Assembly: GCF_019203185.1 (NCBI RefSeq)
Contig: NZ_CP078093.1
Span: forward strand, 2,205,058 to 2,269,057
Length of the DNA stretch: 64,000 nt
From: Crassaminicella indica
GTDB lineage: Bacteria; Bacillota; Clostridia; Peptostreptococcales; Thermotaleaceae
Direction of reading: 5' to 3'
The notes beneath the pieces were generated by a model, which saw nothing but the letters and a program-made list of their open reading frames with translations, was not told the origin of the DNA and searched no databases. This document shows, piece by piece, positions 26,648 through 34,456 of this stretch (the first letter of the stretch is position 1; every line of letters begins with the position of its first letter). The translations under genes and the position numbers were made by a program.

Positions 26648-26821
26648 ATGATACAAAATACAAATTTTGAAGAAATTAAAGAAAGATTTAGAAATGCAAC
26701 TGTTGATGAAAAAATTAGAATATATACAACTACTCAAGGATTAACAGTTGAACAGTTCAAAGAATTATTAAGAATGTTTCCACTTCAATATTTGGACAAA
26801 CTTGAAAGAGCAATGGCTTAG
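26648..26821 (+). CDS. small conserved-looking protein (57 aa)
   Basis: The ATG at 26648 follows AGGAG by 8 bases and opens a 57-codon frame. The protein is helical and charged (FEEIKERFRNATVDEKIRIYTTTQGL, then EQFKELLRMFPLQYLDKLERAMA). A strong terminator follows at once, so it is a real transcription unit. I do not recognise a family. The regular heptad-like pattern suggests a small interaction domain. Confidence 0.6.
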   Translation: MIQNTNFEEIKERFRNATVDEKIRIYTTTQGLTVEQFKELLRMFPLQYLDKLERAMA

Positions 26822-26828
26822 TAGGAAA

Positions 26829-26862
26829 AAAGAACCACTTTACTTATGTGGTTCTTTTTATA
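26829..26862. terminator. bidirectional terminator
   Basis: AAAGAACCAC (26829-26838) pairs with GTGGTTCTTT (26848-26857), with T-runs usable from both sides. The stop codon of the converging minus-strand gene lies in the loop. Confidence 0.85.
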
Positions 26863-27320
26863 TAATTGAGTACTCTTTCCCATTCAAAGGGAATAGGTGT
26901 TCCATTGATAACATATTCCTTTAGATAATAAGATTCTGTGTAGGTGATAAATTTTGCAGGAATAGATAAAGTATACCCATGATTATTAAGTATGTTTTTT
27001 AATTCTGTTCTTTCCTTTATGGCTATATTTTCAAAATTTCTTATACAACGATTAGAGGTATTTGTCTTTTCTAGCTGAGTGTATCTTGACATTTCTTTTT
27101 TTATATACTCTATAAGATATTTTTGAAATTCTAGATCATTTTCTAATTTTGGATATTTTGTTAACCAATTGGGTTTTGGATTTTTAGAAAGAACGGTTTT
27201 GACGAAAAAATCATATTTTAAGGAACCATTTTTCAATCCCTTATAATATTTTCTAATATTTTTTTTAATATGATTATATATTTCCATTCTTGTTCTATCA
27301 GGTAAATTGGCAACGTTCAC
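26844..27320 (-). CDS. hypothetical protein (158 aa)
   Basis: A soluble, basic, helical protein without recognised motifs. Landmarks are IYNHIKKNIRKYYKGLKNG, NPKPNWLTKYPKLENDLEFQ and the end GTPIPFEWERVLNYIKR. The start is GTG at 27320 behind GGGGAGGTC on the minus strand. It stands alone, divergent from the flavin reductase gene. I cannot assign a function. Confidence 0.55.
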   Translation of the reverse strand: MNVANLPDRTRMEIYNHIKKNIRKYYKGLKNGSLKYDFFVKTVLSKNPKPNWLTKYPKLENDLEFQKYLIEYIKKEMSRYTQLEKTNTSNRCIRNFENIAIKERTELKNILNNHGYTLSIPAKFITYTESYYLKEYVINGTPIPFEWERVLNYIKRTT

Positions 27321-27534
27321 AATGAGACCTCCCCTATATAGATATATTTAGTATTTCCATAATTTTCAAAAAATATAACATTGATTGAATATATTTTATA
27401 TATATAGGGAAAAATTTTAAAAAATAGGTAATGTATAAAGGTATACTTTAAGGATTGGTATTGTTTTTAAAGATTATTTTGACTATAATATAGTAGTGTG
27501 CAAAAATGTGAAAATTTATATAGGAGGATTTTCA

Positions 27535-28110
27535 TTGAAAGCATTAGCTATTTTAGGAAGTCCTAGGGTGAAAATGAACACAGACCTTTTATTGAATAGT
27601 GTCATTCAGGGATTAGAAGAACAGCACGTAGTAGTTGAAAAAATTGAACTTAAAAAATTTAATATACATCCTTGTATAGCTTGTGGTGCGTGTGAAAAAA
27701 CAGGTGTTTGCTTTATAAATGATGATATGCATAAATTGTACCAAAAATTTGATGCTGCAGATATTGTAGTTTTTGCTTCTCCATTATATTTTAATTCGGT
27801 TACGAGTATTGCTAAAACAATGATAGACAGATGTCAAATGTTTTGGTCTAGCAAATATGTTTACAATAAGCCAGCTATTGACCGAACAAAAAAAAGAAAT
27901 GGAATGTTTATAGCTACTGCAGGCAGTTTGCAAAAAGAAAATGGATTTATGGGTGCAACCCTTGTAGTAGATTTGTTTTTTAGAGCGATTAATACAAAGT
28001 ATCATTATAATCTTCTTGTAGATAATACAGACAAATTATTTGTTAAAGAACGATTAGGACTTCTTGAAAAAGCATATGAAATGGGAAAGAAGTTAACTAT
28101 TTTTGATTAA
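27535..28110 (+). CDS. flavodoxin-like NAD(P)H-dependent FMN reductase family protein
   Basis: The 191-residue protein has the flavodoxin-like start LAILGSPRVKMNTDLLLNSV and a Cys motif CIACGACEKTGVC, typical of clostridial iron-sulphur-flavin-like or NADPH-FMN reductase proteins. FASPLYFNSVTS is the second flavin loop. It probably passes electrons from NAD(P)H to a flavin acceptor. TTG at 27535 is chosen behind ATAGGAGGA. The Cys motif has too few cysteines to claim a cubane cluster with certainty. Confidence 0.85.
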   Translation: MKALAILGSPRVKMNTDLLLNSVIQGLEEQHVVVEKIELKKFNIHPCIACGACEKTGVCFINDDMHKLYQKFDAADIVVFASPLYFNSVTSIAKTMIDRCQMFWSSKYVYNKPAIDRTKKRNGMFIATAGSLQKENGFMGATLVVDLFFRAINTKYHYNLLVDNTDKLFVKERLGLLEKAYEMGKKLTIFD

Positions 28111-28222
28111 AGTTAATTTGTAATTATATTTTTTCATTGATTTTTAATCAATGAAGAGATATCATATATAATATGAGTATTTTGTATACATAATATAATT
28201 ATATTAATTAAGGGGTGTTTTT

Positions 28223-28798
28223 ATGTCAAATAATATGGTACCTGTTGGTTTATCCAATAGACACATTCACTTAAGTAAAGAGCATGTTGAAATTCTTTTT
28301 GGACAAGGTCATGAATTAACTCCTATAAAAGATTTAGTTCAACCAGGACAATTTGCCTGTGAGGAGAAAGTAGATATTGTTGGCCCAAAAGGAACATTAA
28401 AAGGAGTAAGGGTATTAGGACCTGCAAGAAGTAAAACACAAGTAGAAATTTCTTTTACAGATGGATTTGCTTTAGGTGTAAAAGCACCAGTAAGAAATTC
28501 GGGAGATTTAGCAGGAACTCCTGGAGCAAAAATTGTTGGCCCAAAAGGAGAAGTAACAATTGAAGAAGGAGTCATTGTTGCTGCTAGACATTTACACATG
28601 CATACTTCTGATGCAGAGAAATTTGGATTAAAAGATCAAGATGTTGTAAGTATAAAAGTAGAGGGACAAAGAGGATTAATATTTAATAATGTATTAGTAA
28701 GAGCAGGAGAGACACATGCTCTTGAATTACATGTTGATATGGAAGAAGGAAATGCTGCAGGATTAAAAAATGGAATGATGCTTGAAGTAATTAAATAG
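28223..28798 (+). CDS. pduL: PduL-type phosphate acyltransferase
   Basis: The 191-residue protein matches PduL: two PduL domains with the metal-binding His motifs NRHIHLS near the N-terminus and AARHLHMHTSDAEKFGL in the middle. PduL makes acyl phosphates from acyl-CoA (propionyl or acetyl) and replaces Pta in many anaerobes. There is no microcompartment signal segment or shell gene nearby, so this is probably a housekeeping phosphotransacetylase for fermentation. The ATG follows AAGGGGTG. Confidence 0.92.
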   Translation: MSNNMVPVGLSNRHIHLSKEHVEILFGQGHELTPIKDLVQPGQFACEEKVDIVGPKGTLKGVRVLGPARSKTQVEISFTDGFALGVKAPVRNSGDLAGTPGAKIVGPKGEVTIEEGVIVAARHLHMHTSDAEKFGLKDQDVVSIKVEGQRGLIFNNVLVRAGETHALELHVDMEEGNAAGLKNGMMLEVIK

Positions 28799-28815
28799 TG
28801 AGTAGGAAATATAAA

Positions 28816-28845
28816 AAGAATGGTCATTTGATCATTCTTTTTTAA
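28816..28845 (+). terminator. terminator of pduL
   Basis: AAAGAATGGTCA pairs with TGATCATTCTTT (one G-T position) around a 2-base turn, then a T-run follows. Confidence 0.8.
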
Positions 28846-28863
28846 AAAATAAATATTTTTTTA

Positions 28864-28892
28864 TTGACAATAAGCTTTTGCGATGTTAAAAT
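28864..28892 (+). promoter_or_regulatory. promoter of the T-box transcript
   Basis: TTGACA (28864-28869), 17 bases, TAAAAT (28887-28892). It is the best promoter match in this region and precedes the T-box leader. Confidence 0.8.
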
Positions 28893-29196
28893 TAGTAGCA
28901 ACAAATGCATACAAAAAAAGACTATGACGGAGAGAAAAGCATTGCCCCTGTAATTCCAGAGAACTGGGGATAGGTGAGAGCCCAGTGTTATAAGACAATG
29001 TGTATATTCACTCTAGAGTTGTTGTTCCAAAAGACATTTCGAGTAGGAACAAAGGAATGTCCCCCTTATTAGGACTACAGTTTAGCTTTGTATAAAGGCA
29101 GACTGGAAAAGAGATGATCCTAAGTTTTATTTTGGGATAAATTAGAGTGGTACCGTGAAGTCAAGCTTCGCCTCTATATAGAGGTGGAGCTTTTTT
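28893..29196 (+). promoter_or_regulatory. T-box riboswitch (probable UUC/Phe specifier)
   Basis: The T-box sequence AGAGTGGTACCGTGAAG is at 29144-29160. The terminator stem runs 29163-29192 and ends in a T-run. Stem I shows the usual distal segment CCAGAGAACTGGGGATAGGTGAGAG in two parts around 28956-28980. The specifier is read as TTC at 29007-29009, followed by the customary A. The T-box variable base (TGGT) expects a tRNA with A73, which fits tRNA-Phe and excludes tRNA-Trp. Uncharged tRNA would favour read-through into the NSS transporter gene. Confidence 0.85.
29163..29196 (+). terminator. T-box leader terminator
   Basis: A stem of about 14 bp with G-U pairs (AAGCTTCGCCTCTA facing TAGAGGTGGAGCTT) precedes TTTTTT. 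It competes with the antiterminator formed by the T-box sequence. Confidence 0.85.
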
Positions 29197-29309
29197 GATT
29201 TTTATAAAAGCTAGCTTAAAATCAAAGGAATGAATTTATAAGGAATAATAAAGATTTGACCGGTCTTGATTAGTAACAGCCATGGCTAAATAATCATTAA
29301 ATCAAAATA

Positions 29310-29346
29310 TTTCAAAGCAAATTAGTGATTATGATTTGCTTTGAAA
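29310..29346 (+). promoter_or_regulatory. 13-bp perfect hairpin before the NSS ribosome site
   Basis: TTTCAAAGCAAAT (29310-29322) pairs exactly with 29334-29346 around an 11-base loop. It ends 5 bases before AGGAGG and has no T-run, so it is not a terminator. It may protect or expose the ribosome site. The stretch 29205-29309 also holds the palindromes GACCGGTC and AGCCATGGCT. Confidence 0.6.
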
Positions 29347-29363
29347 ATAATAGGAGGTTGTTT

Positions 29364-30743
29364 ATGTCTTTGGTAACTGAAAAAAATAAAGAAAATAAGA
29401 GAGAAAAATGGGGGTCGAAAATTGGTTTTATACTTGCTGCTGCAGGATCTGCGGTAGGGTTAGGGAATCTTTGGAAGTTTCCATATAGTGTAGGTAACAA
29501 TGGTGGCGGTGCATTTGTAATGATTTATTTAATATTTCTTATTTTAATAGGGATGCCACTAATGCTTGCTGCAATTACATTGGGTAGAAAAACACAGCTT
29601 TCAGCTGTTGGTGCTTATAGAAGCATTAAAAAGAATTGGGCTTTTGTTGGTGGGCTAGGTATCCTTTGTGGTTTTTTCATATTAGCCTTTTATAGTACTG
29701 TAGGAGGATGGGTTATTTACTATTGCATAAAAGCGGTTATGGGAGATCTTGCAATAAAAGATCCTAATGTTTTAGGAGCGATTTTTGGGGATTTTATATC
29801 ATCACCTACTTCAAGTATTATTTATCAAGGAATATTTCTCATATTGACTTTACTTATTGTCATTAGAGGAATTAGTTCAGGAATAGAAAAAGCAAGTAAA
29901 GTTATGATGCCAGCTCTTTTTGCGATGATTATTCTTATTGCAATAAGATCTGTGACTCTACCTGGAGCTTTAGCAGGTATTGATTTCTTTCTTGTACCAG
30001 ACTTTTCAAAAATTAATATGGATGTGATTATGAATGCATTAGGGCAAGTATTCTTTTCATTAAGTATTGGTATGGGGGTAATGGTCACTTATGGAAGCTA
30101 CCTAGATAAAGATACAAATTTAATAGGAGCCTCTGCATCTATTCCTGTGCTAGATACTATGGTAGCCATGCTTGCAGGTTTTGCTACATTGCCAGCAGTA
30201 TTTGCTATTGGTTTTAAAGCTTCTTCTGGACCTGGCCTTATGTTTGTAACTCTTCCTGCTGTATTTGCAAGTATGCCTTTTGGAATGTTATTTTGTATAT
30301 TATTCTTTATACTTGTATTATTTGCAGCTCTTACTTCATCTATATCAATGCTTGAAGTATGTGTGTCTTATTTTGTAGATGAAAAGGGTGCAAATCGAAT
30401 CAAGGCTGCTATGATTATAACGGTTACTATGTATATTGTAGGAATTCCAGCTACTCTTTCTATGGGACCTTGGCAAGAACTTCATATACTAGGCAATTTG
30501 AATTTCTTTGATTTTTATGATAAATTAACTTCTAATATACTTCTTACATCAGGAGGATTATTGCTTTCTATTTTTGTTGGATGGATATGGGGAGCTGAAA
30601 ATGCTGTAGAAGAGATTGAAAAGATAGGTAAGAAATTTATATTTGCATCTTTATGGAAATTTCTTATAAAATATATTGTTCCACCAGCAGTTTTTATTAT
30701 ACTTATTAATTCGTTCAAAGATGTTATTACGGCTATATTTTAA
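29364..30743 (+). CDS. sodium-dependent NSS-family amino-acid transporter
   Basis: A 459-residue transporter of the neurotransmitter:sodium symporter family with about 11-12 membrane spans. The signature GFILAAAGSAVGLGNLWKFPY in the first span (split here as GFILAAAGSAVG and LGNLWKFPY) holds the Na+ and substrate site. Bacterial members take up Trp, Tyr, Leu or Met. The T-box upstream, with a probable Phe specifier, suggests an aromatic amino acid, probably Phe. The ATG at 29364 follows AGGAGG at 29352-29357. A terminator follows the stop. Confidence 0.92.
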   Translation: MSLVTEKNKENKREKWGSKIGFILAAAGSAVGLGNLWKFPYSVGNNGGGAFVMIYLIFLILIGMPLMLAAITLGRKTQLSAVGAYRSIKKNWAFVGGLGILCGFFILAFYSTVGGWVIYYCIKAVMGDLAIKDPNVLGAIFGDFISSPTSSIIYQGIFLILTLLIVIRGISSGIEKASKVMMPALFAMIILIAIRSVTLPGALAGIDFFLVPDFSKINMDVIMNALGQVFFSLSIGMGVMVTYGSYLDKDTNLIGASASIPVLDTMVAMLAGFATLPAVFAIGFKASSGPGLMFVTLPAVFASMPFGMLFCILFFILVLFAALTSSISMLEVCVSYFVDEKGANRIKAAMIITVTMYIVGIPATLSMGPWQELHILGNLNFFDFYDKLTSNILLTSGGLLLSIFVGWIWGAENAVEEIEKIGKKFIFASLWKFLIKYIVPPAVFIILINSFKDVITAIF

Positions 30744-30750
30744 TAAAATT

Positions 30751-30785
30751 TCCCTATCTCAAAAGCGAGATGGGGATTTTTTTAT
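30751..30785 (+). terminator. terminator of the NSS gene
   Basis: TCCCTATCTC (30751-30760) pairs with GAGATGGGGA (30767-30776), with one G-T pair, then TTTTTTT. Confidence 0.85.
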
Positions 30786-30803
30786 TAAAGCAGTATGAAT
30801 AAA

Positions 30804-31072
30804 GTACAACAGGTTAAATCAAATTTAGCTTACGGTATTACAATTAGTTATTATTTTTTGATCCGATCATATTCTGATAGCAATTTATCTAGAAATTGGC
30901 TGAATTTAACTACTTTTGGATCTAGTAGATTGCCTTTTTTTTGTTTTATTAATCTGTTTAATAAAAGCCTAGTATTTTCAATTTCTTTTAATAAAGAGTT
31001 TAATTTATTATTGTGGTTATCCATTTTACCATACCCCTTTTTATTAATGTTGTAAGATTTAACCTGTTGCAC
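30804..31072. repeat. inverted repeats flanking the spo0E-like gene
   Basis: CAACAGGTTAAATC at 30807-30820 is the exact complement of 31056-31069; with outer bases the arms reach 17 of 18 positions. They enclose one small gene in about 240 bp. No transposase lies inside. The arrangement is like a small gene cassette or a MITE-like unit, but it may be chance. Confidence 0.45.
30851..31024 (-). CDS. Spo0E-like aspartyl-phosphate phosphatase
   Basis: The 57-residue protein is a helical hairpin with the Spo0E signature FSQFLDKLLSEYDRIKK (SQxLD) in the second helix and LLKEIENTRLLLNRLI in the first. Spo0E proteins remove phosphate from the sporulation regulator Spo0A and so delay sporulation. The ATG at 31024 is chosen behind AAAGGGGTATGG. 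An 86-codon plus-strand frame over the same DNA has no ribosome site and is rejected. Confidence 0.8.
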   Translation of the reverse strand: MDNHNNKLNSLLKEIENTRLLLNRLIKQKKGNLLDPKVVKFSQFLDKLLSEYDRIKK

Positions 31073-31225
31073 TATAAAAATGATACTGGAAAATACAATG
31101 ATTTGTTAGAAATGTGTCAGATTAATATGAATAAAGTGAAAATATGGAATAAATTTGAATATGATAATGTGTAAATAATTTTATGCAAAAAATTTTTAGC
31201 ATAAATTGTTGGATACTATTTGGAA

Positions 31226-31255
31226 TTGGGAATATATGTTATAATTTACTGGTAG
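31226..31255 (+). promoter_or_regulatory. promoter of hutG
   Basis: TTGGGA (31226-31231), an 18-base spacer and TATAAT (31250-31255) lie about 95 bases before the hutG start. Confidence 0.5.
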
Positions 31256-31352
31256 AGGATATAGATAGATCAATAATTTGAATTTCATTATAAGATTTTG
31301 ATATTGTTTATATGGAATAGATTGAAAAATTAAGATGTGATAGGGGGATAAC

Positions 31353-32366
31353 ATGTTTGATAAAAATTATAGACCTATACATAAAAATATTTGGAAAGGA
31401 AGAATAGATAGCGAAAGCAATTTTGATGCTTTTAGATGGCATCAATGGGTTGAAATTATTGATTTAAGAAAAAAAGATTTATCTTATTACAAAGGAAAAT
31501 TAGGATTTGCTTTTATTGGGTTTTGTTGTGATGAAGGGATTAAACGCAATAAGGGCAGAGGTGGAGCTATAAATGGACCTATAAGTATAAGAAAAGAATT
31601 AGCTAATTTACCATGCTGTTTTATAAGAGAGGTTAAACTTTTTGATGCAGGAAATATTATTTGTGAAAATTGTACATTAGAAGAAAGCCAAAGCTTGCTT
31701 TCAAAAGCTGTAGCGAAAATTCTAGATTTAAATCTTTTTCCTATTGTTTTAGGAGGGGGACATGAAGTTGCTTTTGGGCATTATAATGGGATTTTGGACT
31801 ATATAAAACGAAAAGAGCATGAACCAAATATTGGAATAATCAATTTTGATGCTCATTTTGATATTAGGCCTTATCCAAATGGAGGAAGCTCTGGTACGAT
31901 GTTTAGGCAAATTGCAGATCAATGTAAAAAAGAAAAGTTAGATTATGCTTATTTTTGTCTTGGAATTCAAAAGCATAGCAATACTATTGACCTTTTCAAA
32001 ACAGCAGATAGATTAGGTGTACAGTATGTATTAGCAAAGGATATTATAAGTCAAGATGATTTTAGCATATTAGAAAAATTAGATAATTTCATAAAATTAA
32101 GAGACTATATTTATATAACGATATGCTCCGATGTGTTTTCATCTGCTTTTGCACCAGGAGTAAGTGCTACACAACCTTTAGGATTAGATCCAGAAAGGGT
32201 CTTAAAGTTTCTTAAATATATTTTAAGATCGAATAAGGTGATAAGCTTTGATATTGCAGAAGTTTCACCAAGATTTGATCAAGATAACACTACTGCAAAT
32301 TTAGCAGCTACATTGATTTTTTCTGTTGTAAATACTTTGTCAAAAATGAATAATTTAGGCATTTAG
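31353..32366 (+). CDS. hutG: formimidoylglutamase / arginase-family hydrolase
   Basis: A 337-residue ureohydrolase. Metal motifs are GGGHE (H137), FDAHFD (D166, H168, D170) and SDVFSSAFAPG near 259-269. The last motif in arginases reads DxD; here the first position is Cys258 (C-S-D). The C-terminal FDIAEVSPRFD is typical. The length and PG-V-S-A-TQPLGL context fit formimidoylglutamase of His breakdown. No other hut gene is adjacent, so agmatinase-like activity on another guanidino compound remains possible. Confidence 0.8.
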   Translation: MFDKNYRPIHKNIWKGRIDSESNFDAFRWHQWVEIIDLRKKDLSYYKGKLGFAFIGFCCDEGIKRNKGRGGAINGPISIRKELANLPCCFIREVKLFDAGNIICENCTLEESQSLLSKAVAKILDLNLFPIVLGGGHEVAFGHYNGILDYIKRKEHEPNIGIINFDAHFDIRPYPNGGSSGTMFRQIADQCKKEKLDYAYFCLGIQKHSNTIDLFKTADRLGVQYVLAKDIISQDDFSILEKLDNFIKLRDYIYITICSDVFSSAFAPGVSATQPLGLDPERVLKFLKYILRSNKVISFDIAEVSPRFDQDNTTANLAATLIFSVVNTLSKMNNLGI

Positions 32367-32404
32367 AAAAGCCCCTCTGAAGGTATTATTAATTTTATAA
32401 ATTC

Positions 32405-32450
32405 GGCACAAGAAAACCTCCGTTGTTTATCTCGGAGGATGAATTGTGCC
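32405..32450. repeat. stem-loop at the end of the IS200/IS605 remnant
   Basis: GGCACAA (32405-32411) and TTGTGCC (32444-32450) enclose a second stem, CCTCCG/CGGAGG. Such imperfect stem-loops mark the ends of IS200/IS605 elements. A further perfect 10-bp stem, AATTTTTAGG with its complement, is at 32454-32480. Confidence 0.6.
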
Positions 32451-32478
32451 TTTAATTTTTAGGTTAAATACCTAAAAA

Positions 32479-32713
32479 TTAAACATTCTTTTGGGTTTGG
32501 ATATATTTTTGAATGGTTTCAGAAGATACTGCTTTAGCAGTACCAATATAATATCCTCTACTCCATAAGCCACTGCCCCAAAATTTAGATTGTTTTAACT
32601 TGGGGAAGCCTTTAAATATCTCATTAGCAGATATACTTTTTAGTATCTACTGGTGCAACAGTTGGTGGAGCAGATATGAAAAGATGGACATGGTCAGGCG
32701 TTATCTCTTTTAA
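32479..32713 (-). pseudogene. IS200/IS605 TnpA remnant
   Basis: On the minus strand the sequence reads PDHVHLFISAPPTVAPVDTKKYI, then a stop and frame change, then FKGFPKLKQSKFWGSGLWSRGYYIGTA and TIQKYIQTQKNV (quoted in parts). This is the C-terminal half of a Y1-type TnpA transposase. The N-terminal half with HUH and the rest of the element are missing, and one frameshift breaks what is left. The element is dead and marks past insertion at this spot. Confidence 0.8.
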
Positions 32714-32873
32714 ATATCAAACCTCTCACGAAGTCACCGATTAATGTCTCGGTGGTAGTTCACAATGAACTATCAATTATTCAAGACACGATAAAAGTAG
32801 TTTGGATAAATGATATAGTCCTTGAATTTACAAGGCTTTATTATTCATCGTATTCAACGAGCAGATCCAACTA
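32714..32873. other. unassigned spacer
   Basis: I see no gene here. There is a weak hairpin (CACCGATTAATGTCTCGGTGG) and GTTCACAATGAAC as a short inverted repeat. It is probably scrambled mobile-element debris between the IS200 remnant and the toxin-antitoxin operator. Confidence 0.3.
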
Positions 32874-32927
32874 AAATGTATCAATTGATACATTTATATT
32901 GAAAAGAATGTATCAAAGAGTTATAAT
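32874..32927 (+). promoter_or_regulatory. operator and promoter of the toxin-antitoxin operon
   Basis: A perfect 22-bp palindrome spans 32874-32895 (half-site AAATGTATCAA). A second half-site, AATGTATCAA, is at 32907-32916 inside the promoter spacer. The promoter is TTGAAA (32899-32904), 17 bases, TATAAT (32922-32927). A repressor bound to both would block RNA polymerase, which is the usual autoregulation of type II toxin-antitoxin operons. Confidence 0.75.
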
Positions 32928-32954
32928 ATGAATATACTATAGTAAGGAAGTGAA

Positions 32955-33386
32955 ATGACTTTGATAAGTGAAGAACAAGGAACTAAGAAACATACGGATT
33001 TTACATCTGGACAAATTAAAGAGTATTTAAGCAAGCTTAGAAAGCTAGTTATAGAAGGAAAATATAGCATTTCACAAAATAAGAACAGGATGGAAAACAT
33101 AAGTTTTATTGAAGAATATAAGATTAATTCAGATAAAGAACGAGAAATATTACTGAGTATTGAATATGATGACTTCTGTTATGCTGTAGATAATCAAAAT
33201 CCTAAATTTGCTCATGAAATTTTATATGTCTTTAACAAAGAGTATGAGTTGGATAATTGGGGCGAGTTAGAATCTGTTGATATCTACATAAAAACTAATA
33301 TGACTCAAACAAGGAGAGGTGACGATATTATTATTGTTGTCTCGTTTCATAAAAGAAATAAGCCAATCTCTTATTTATTCAGATAG
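32955..33386 (+). CDS. putative toxin of the Panacea-type TA pair
   Basis: A 143-residue protein encoded just upstream of the antitoxin gene and behind an autoregulatory operator. It starts with HTDFTSGQIKEYLSKLRKLVIEGKYSI and ends with a strand-turn-strand segment (SVDIYIKTNM, then DIIIVVSFHKRNKPISYLF) that recalls RelE/MqsR-like RNases. I infer toxin function from gene order and size; the family assignment is tentative. The ATG follows AAGGAAGTGA. There are 29 bases to the antitoxin start. Confidence 0.55.
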   Translation: MTLISEEQGTKKHTDFTSGQIKEYLSKLRKLVIEGKYSISQNKNRMENISFIEEYKINSDKEREILLSIEYDDFCYAVDNQNPKFAHEILYVFNKEYELDNWGELESVDIYIKTNMTQTRRGDDIIIVVSFHKRNKPISYLFR

Positions 33387-33415
33387 GAGATTAAGGCAAA
33401 AAGGAGGAATGTGAG

Positions 33416-34426
33416 ATGAAAGGTTTTTGTGAAGAATGCAGAGATTATGTTGACTACACTGTAAAGGAAGTTCAAAAAAATAAAGAAATTCGTGGTAAGG
33501 ATATTAAATATACAGCTAAGGTTGCTTACTGTAATGAATGCCAGAGTGAAATTTTTATCTCTGAGTTAAGAGATAAAAATCTAGAGTCGCTTGATAGAAA
33601 TTATAGATTGAGTGAAGATTTGATTCAGGTATCTGAAATCAAAGAAGTACTTGAGAAATATGATATAGGGAAAAGACCGTTATCATTGGTACTTGGTTGG
33701 GGTGAAGGGACCTTAAGTAGATATGTAGACGGTGATATCCCGACTAGACAATATTCGGATGTTTTGAAAAGAGTAAAAAATGATCCTGAATTTATGTTAG
33801 AACTACTTGAGAAAGCTAAGGGTAAGATAACCGACAGAGCATACAGTAATTGCTTACTGGCAACACAAAAAGTTCTTGCTGATAAAAGAGAATTAATGGT
33901 AGCGATCCAAAGTGAAGAGAAAATTGACAGTGTAGTAAAGTATATCATATATAAAAGCGTGGAGATTACACCATTAGCCCTTCAAAAATTGTTATATTTT
34001 AGTCAATCATTTTTTAAAGCATTTACTGGAGAATTTTTATTTGATAACGATTGTGAGGCGTGGATCCATGGACCGGTATATAAAAATATCTATTTTAAAT
34101 ATAAAGATCATGGATATAATCCGATTGACGAAGATGTCGATATATTCACGCATTTTGATCTTACAGAAACTGAGAAAACAGTTATTGATGCTGTAATATT
34201 AAATTTTGGCTGTTATAGTGGTAAAATTCTTGAAAATATGACTCATGCAGAACGACCATGGAGAGAAACTAGAAATGGATTAGAAGATCATGAGCCATCA
34301 GACAGAATTATTGAGAAACATTTAATTGAAAGCTACTTTAAACAAATTCGTGAAAAATACAATATGATAAATGTTTCAGATATCCGTGATTATAGTAGAG
34401 ATCTTTTTGAAAAAATATATCATTAA
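33416..34426 (+). CDS. antitoxin with zinc ribbon, HTH and Panacea (DUF4065/SocA) domain
   Basis: The order is an N-terminal zinc ribbon (CEEC at residues 4-7, CNEC near 41), an MqsA/YgiT-type HTH (LSLVLGWGEGTLSRYVDGDIPTRQYSDVL), then a C-terminal Panacea domain (TPLALQKLLYFSQSFFKAFTGEFLF, EAWIHGPVYKNIYFKYKDHG, then LENMTHAERPWRETR; quoted in parts). Panacea domains neutralise unrelated toxins in type II systems. The HTH probably binds the palindrome upstream. The protein is large (336 aa) for an antitoxin because the three modules are fused. Confidence 0.8.
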   Translation: MKGFCEECRDYVDYTVKEVQKNKEIRGKDIKYTAKVAYCNECQSEIFISELRDKNLESLDRNYRLSEDLIQVSEIKEVLEKYDIGKRPLSLVLGWGEGTLSRYVDGDIPTRQYSDVLKRVKNDPEFMLELLEKAKGKITDRAYSNCLLATQKVLADKRELMVAIQSEEKIDSVVKYIIYKSVEITPLALQKLLYFSQSFFKAFTGEFLFDNDCEAWIHGPVYKNIYFKYKDHGYNPIDEDVDIFTHFDLTETEKTVIDAVILNFGCYSGKILENMTHAERPWRETRNGLEDHEPSDRIIEKHLIESYFKQIREKYNMINVSDIRDYSRDLFEKIYH

Positions 34427-34456
34427 GTTTTACATGAGAGGAATGGAAGTAATTTA

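Noticed and set aside
28133-28155. 9-bp hairpin upstream of pduL as a riboswitch
   Set aside because: It is a simple stem without a T-run or recognisable aptamer, and lies upstream of the likely promoter region.
30795-31055. 86-codon plus-strand frame over the spo0E-like gene
   Set aside because: No ribosome site, low-complexity hydrophobic product, and it is antisense to a clear Spo0E family gene.
32714-32873. Group II intron fragment
   Set aside because: I considered this because of several short stems, but no domain V-like hairpin or reverse transcriptase trace is present.
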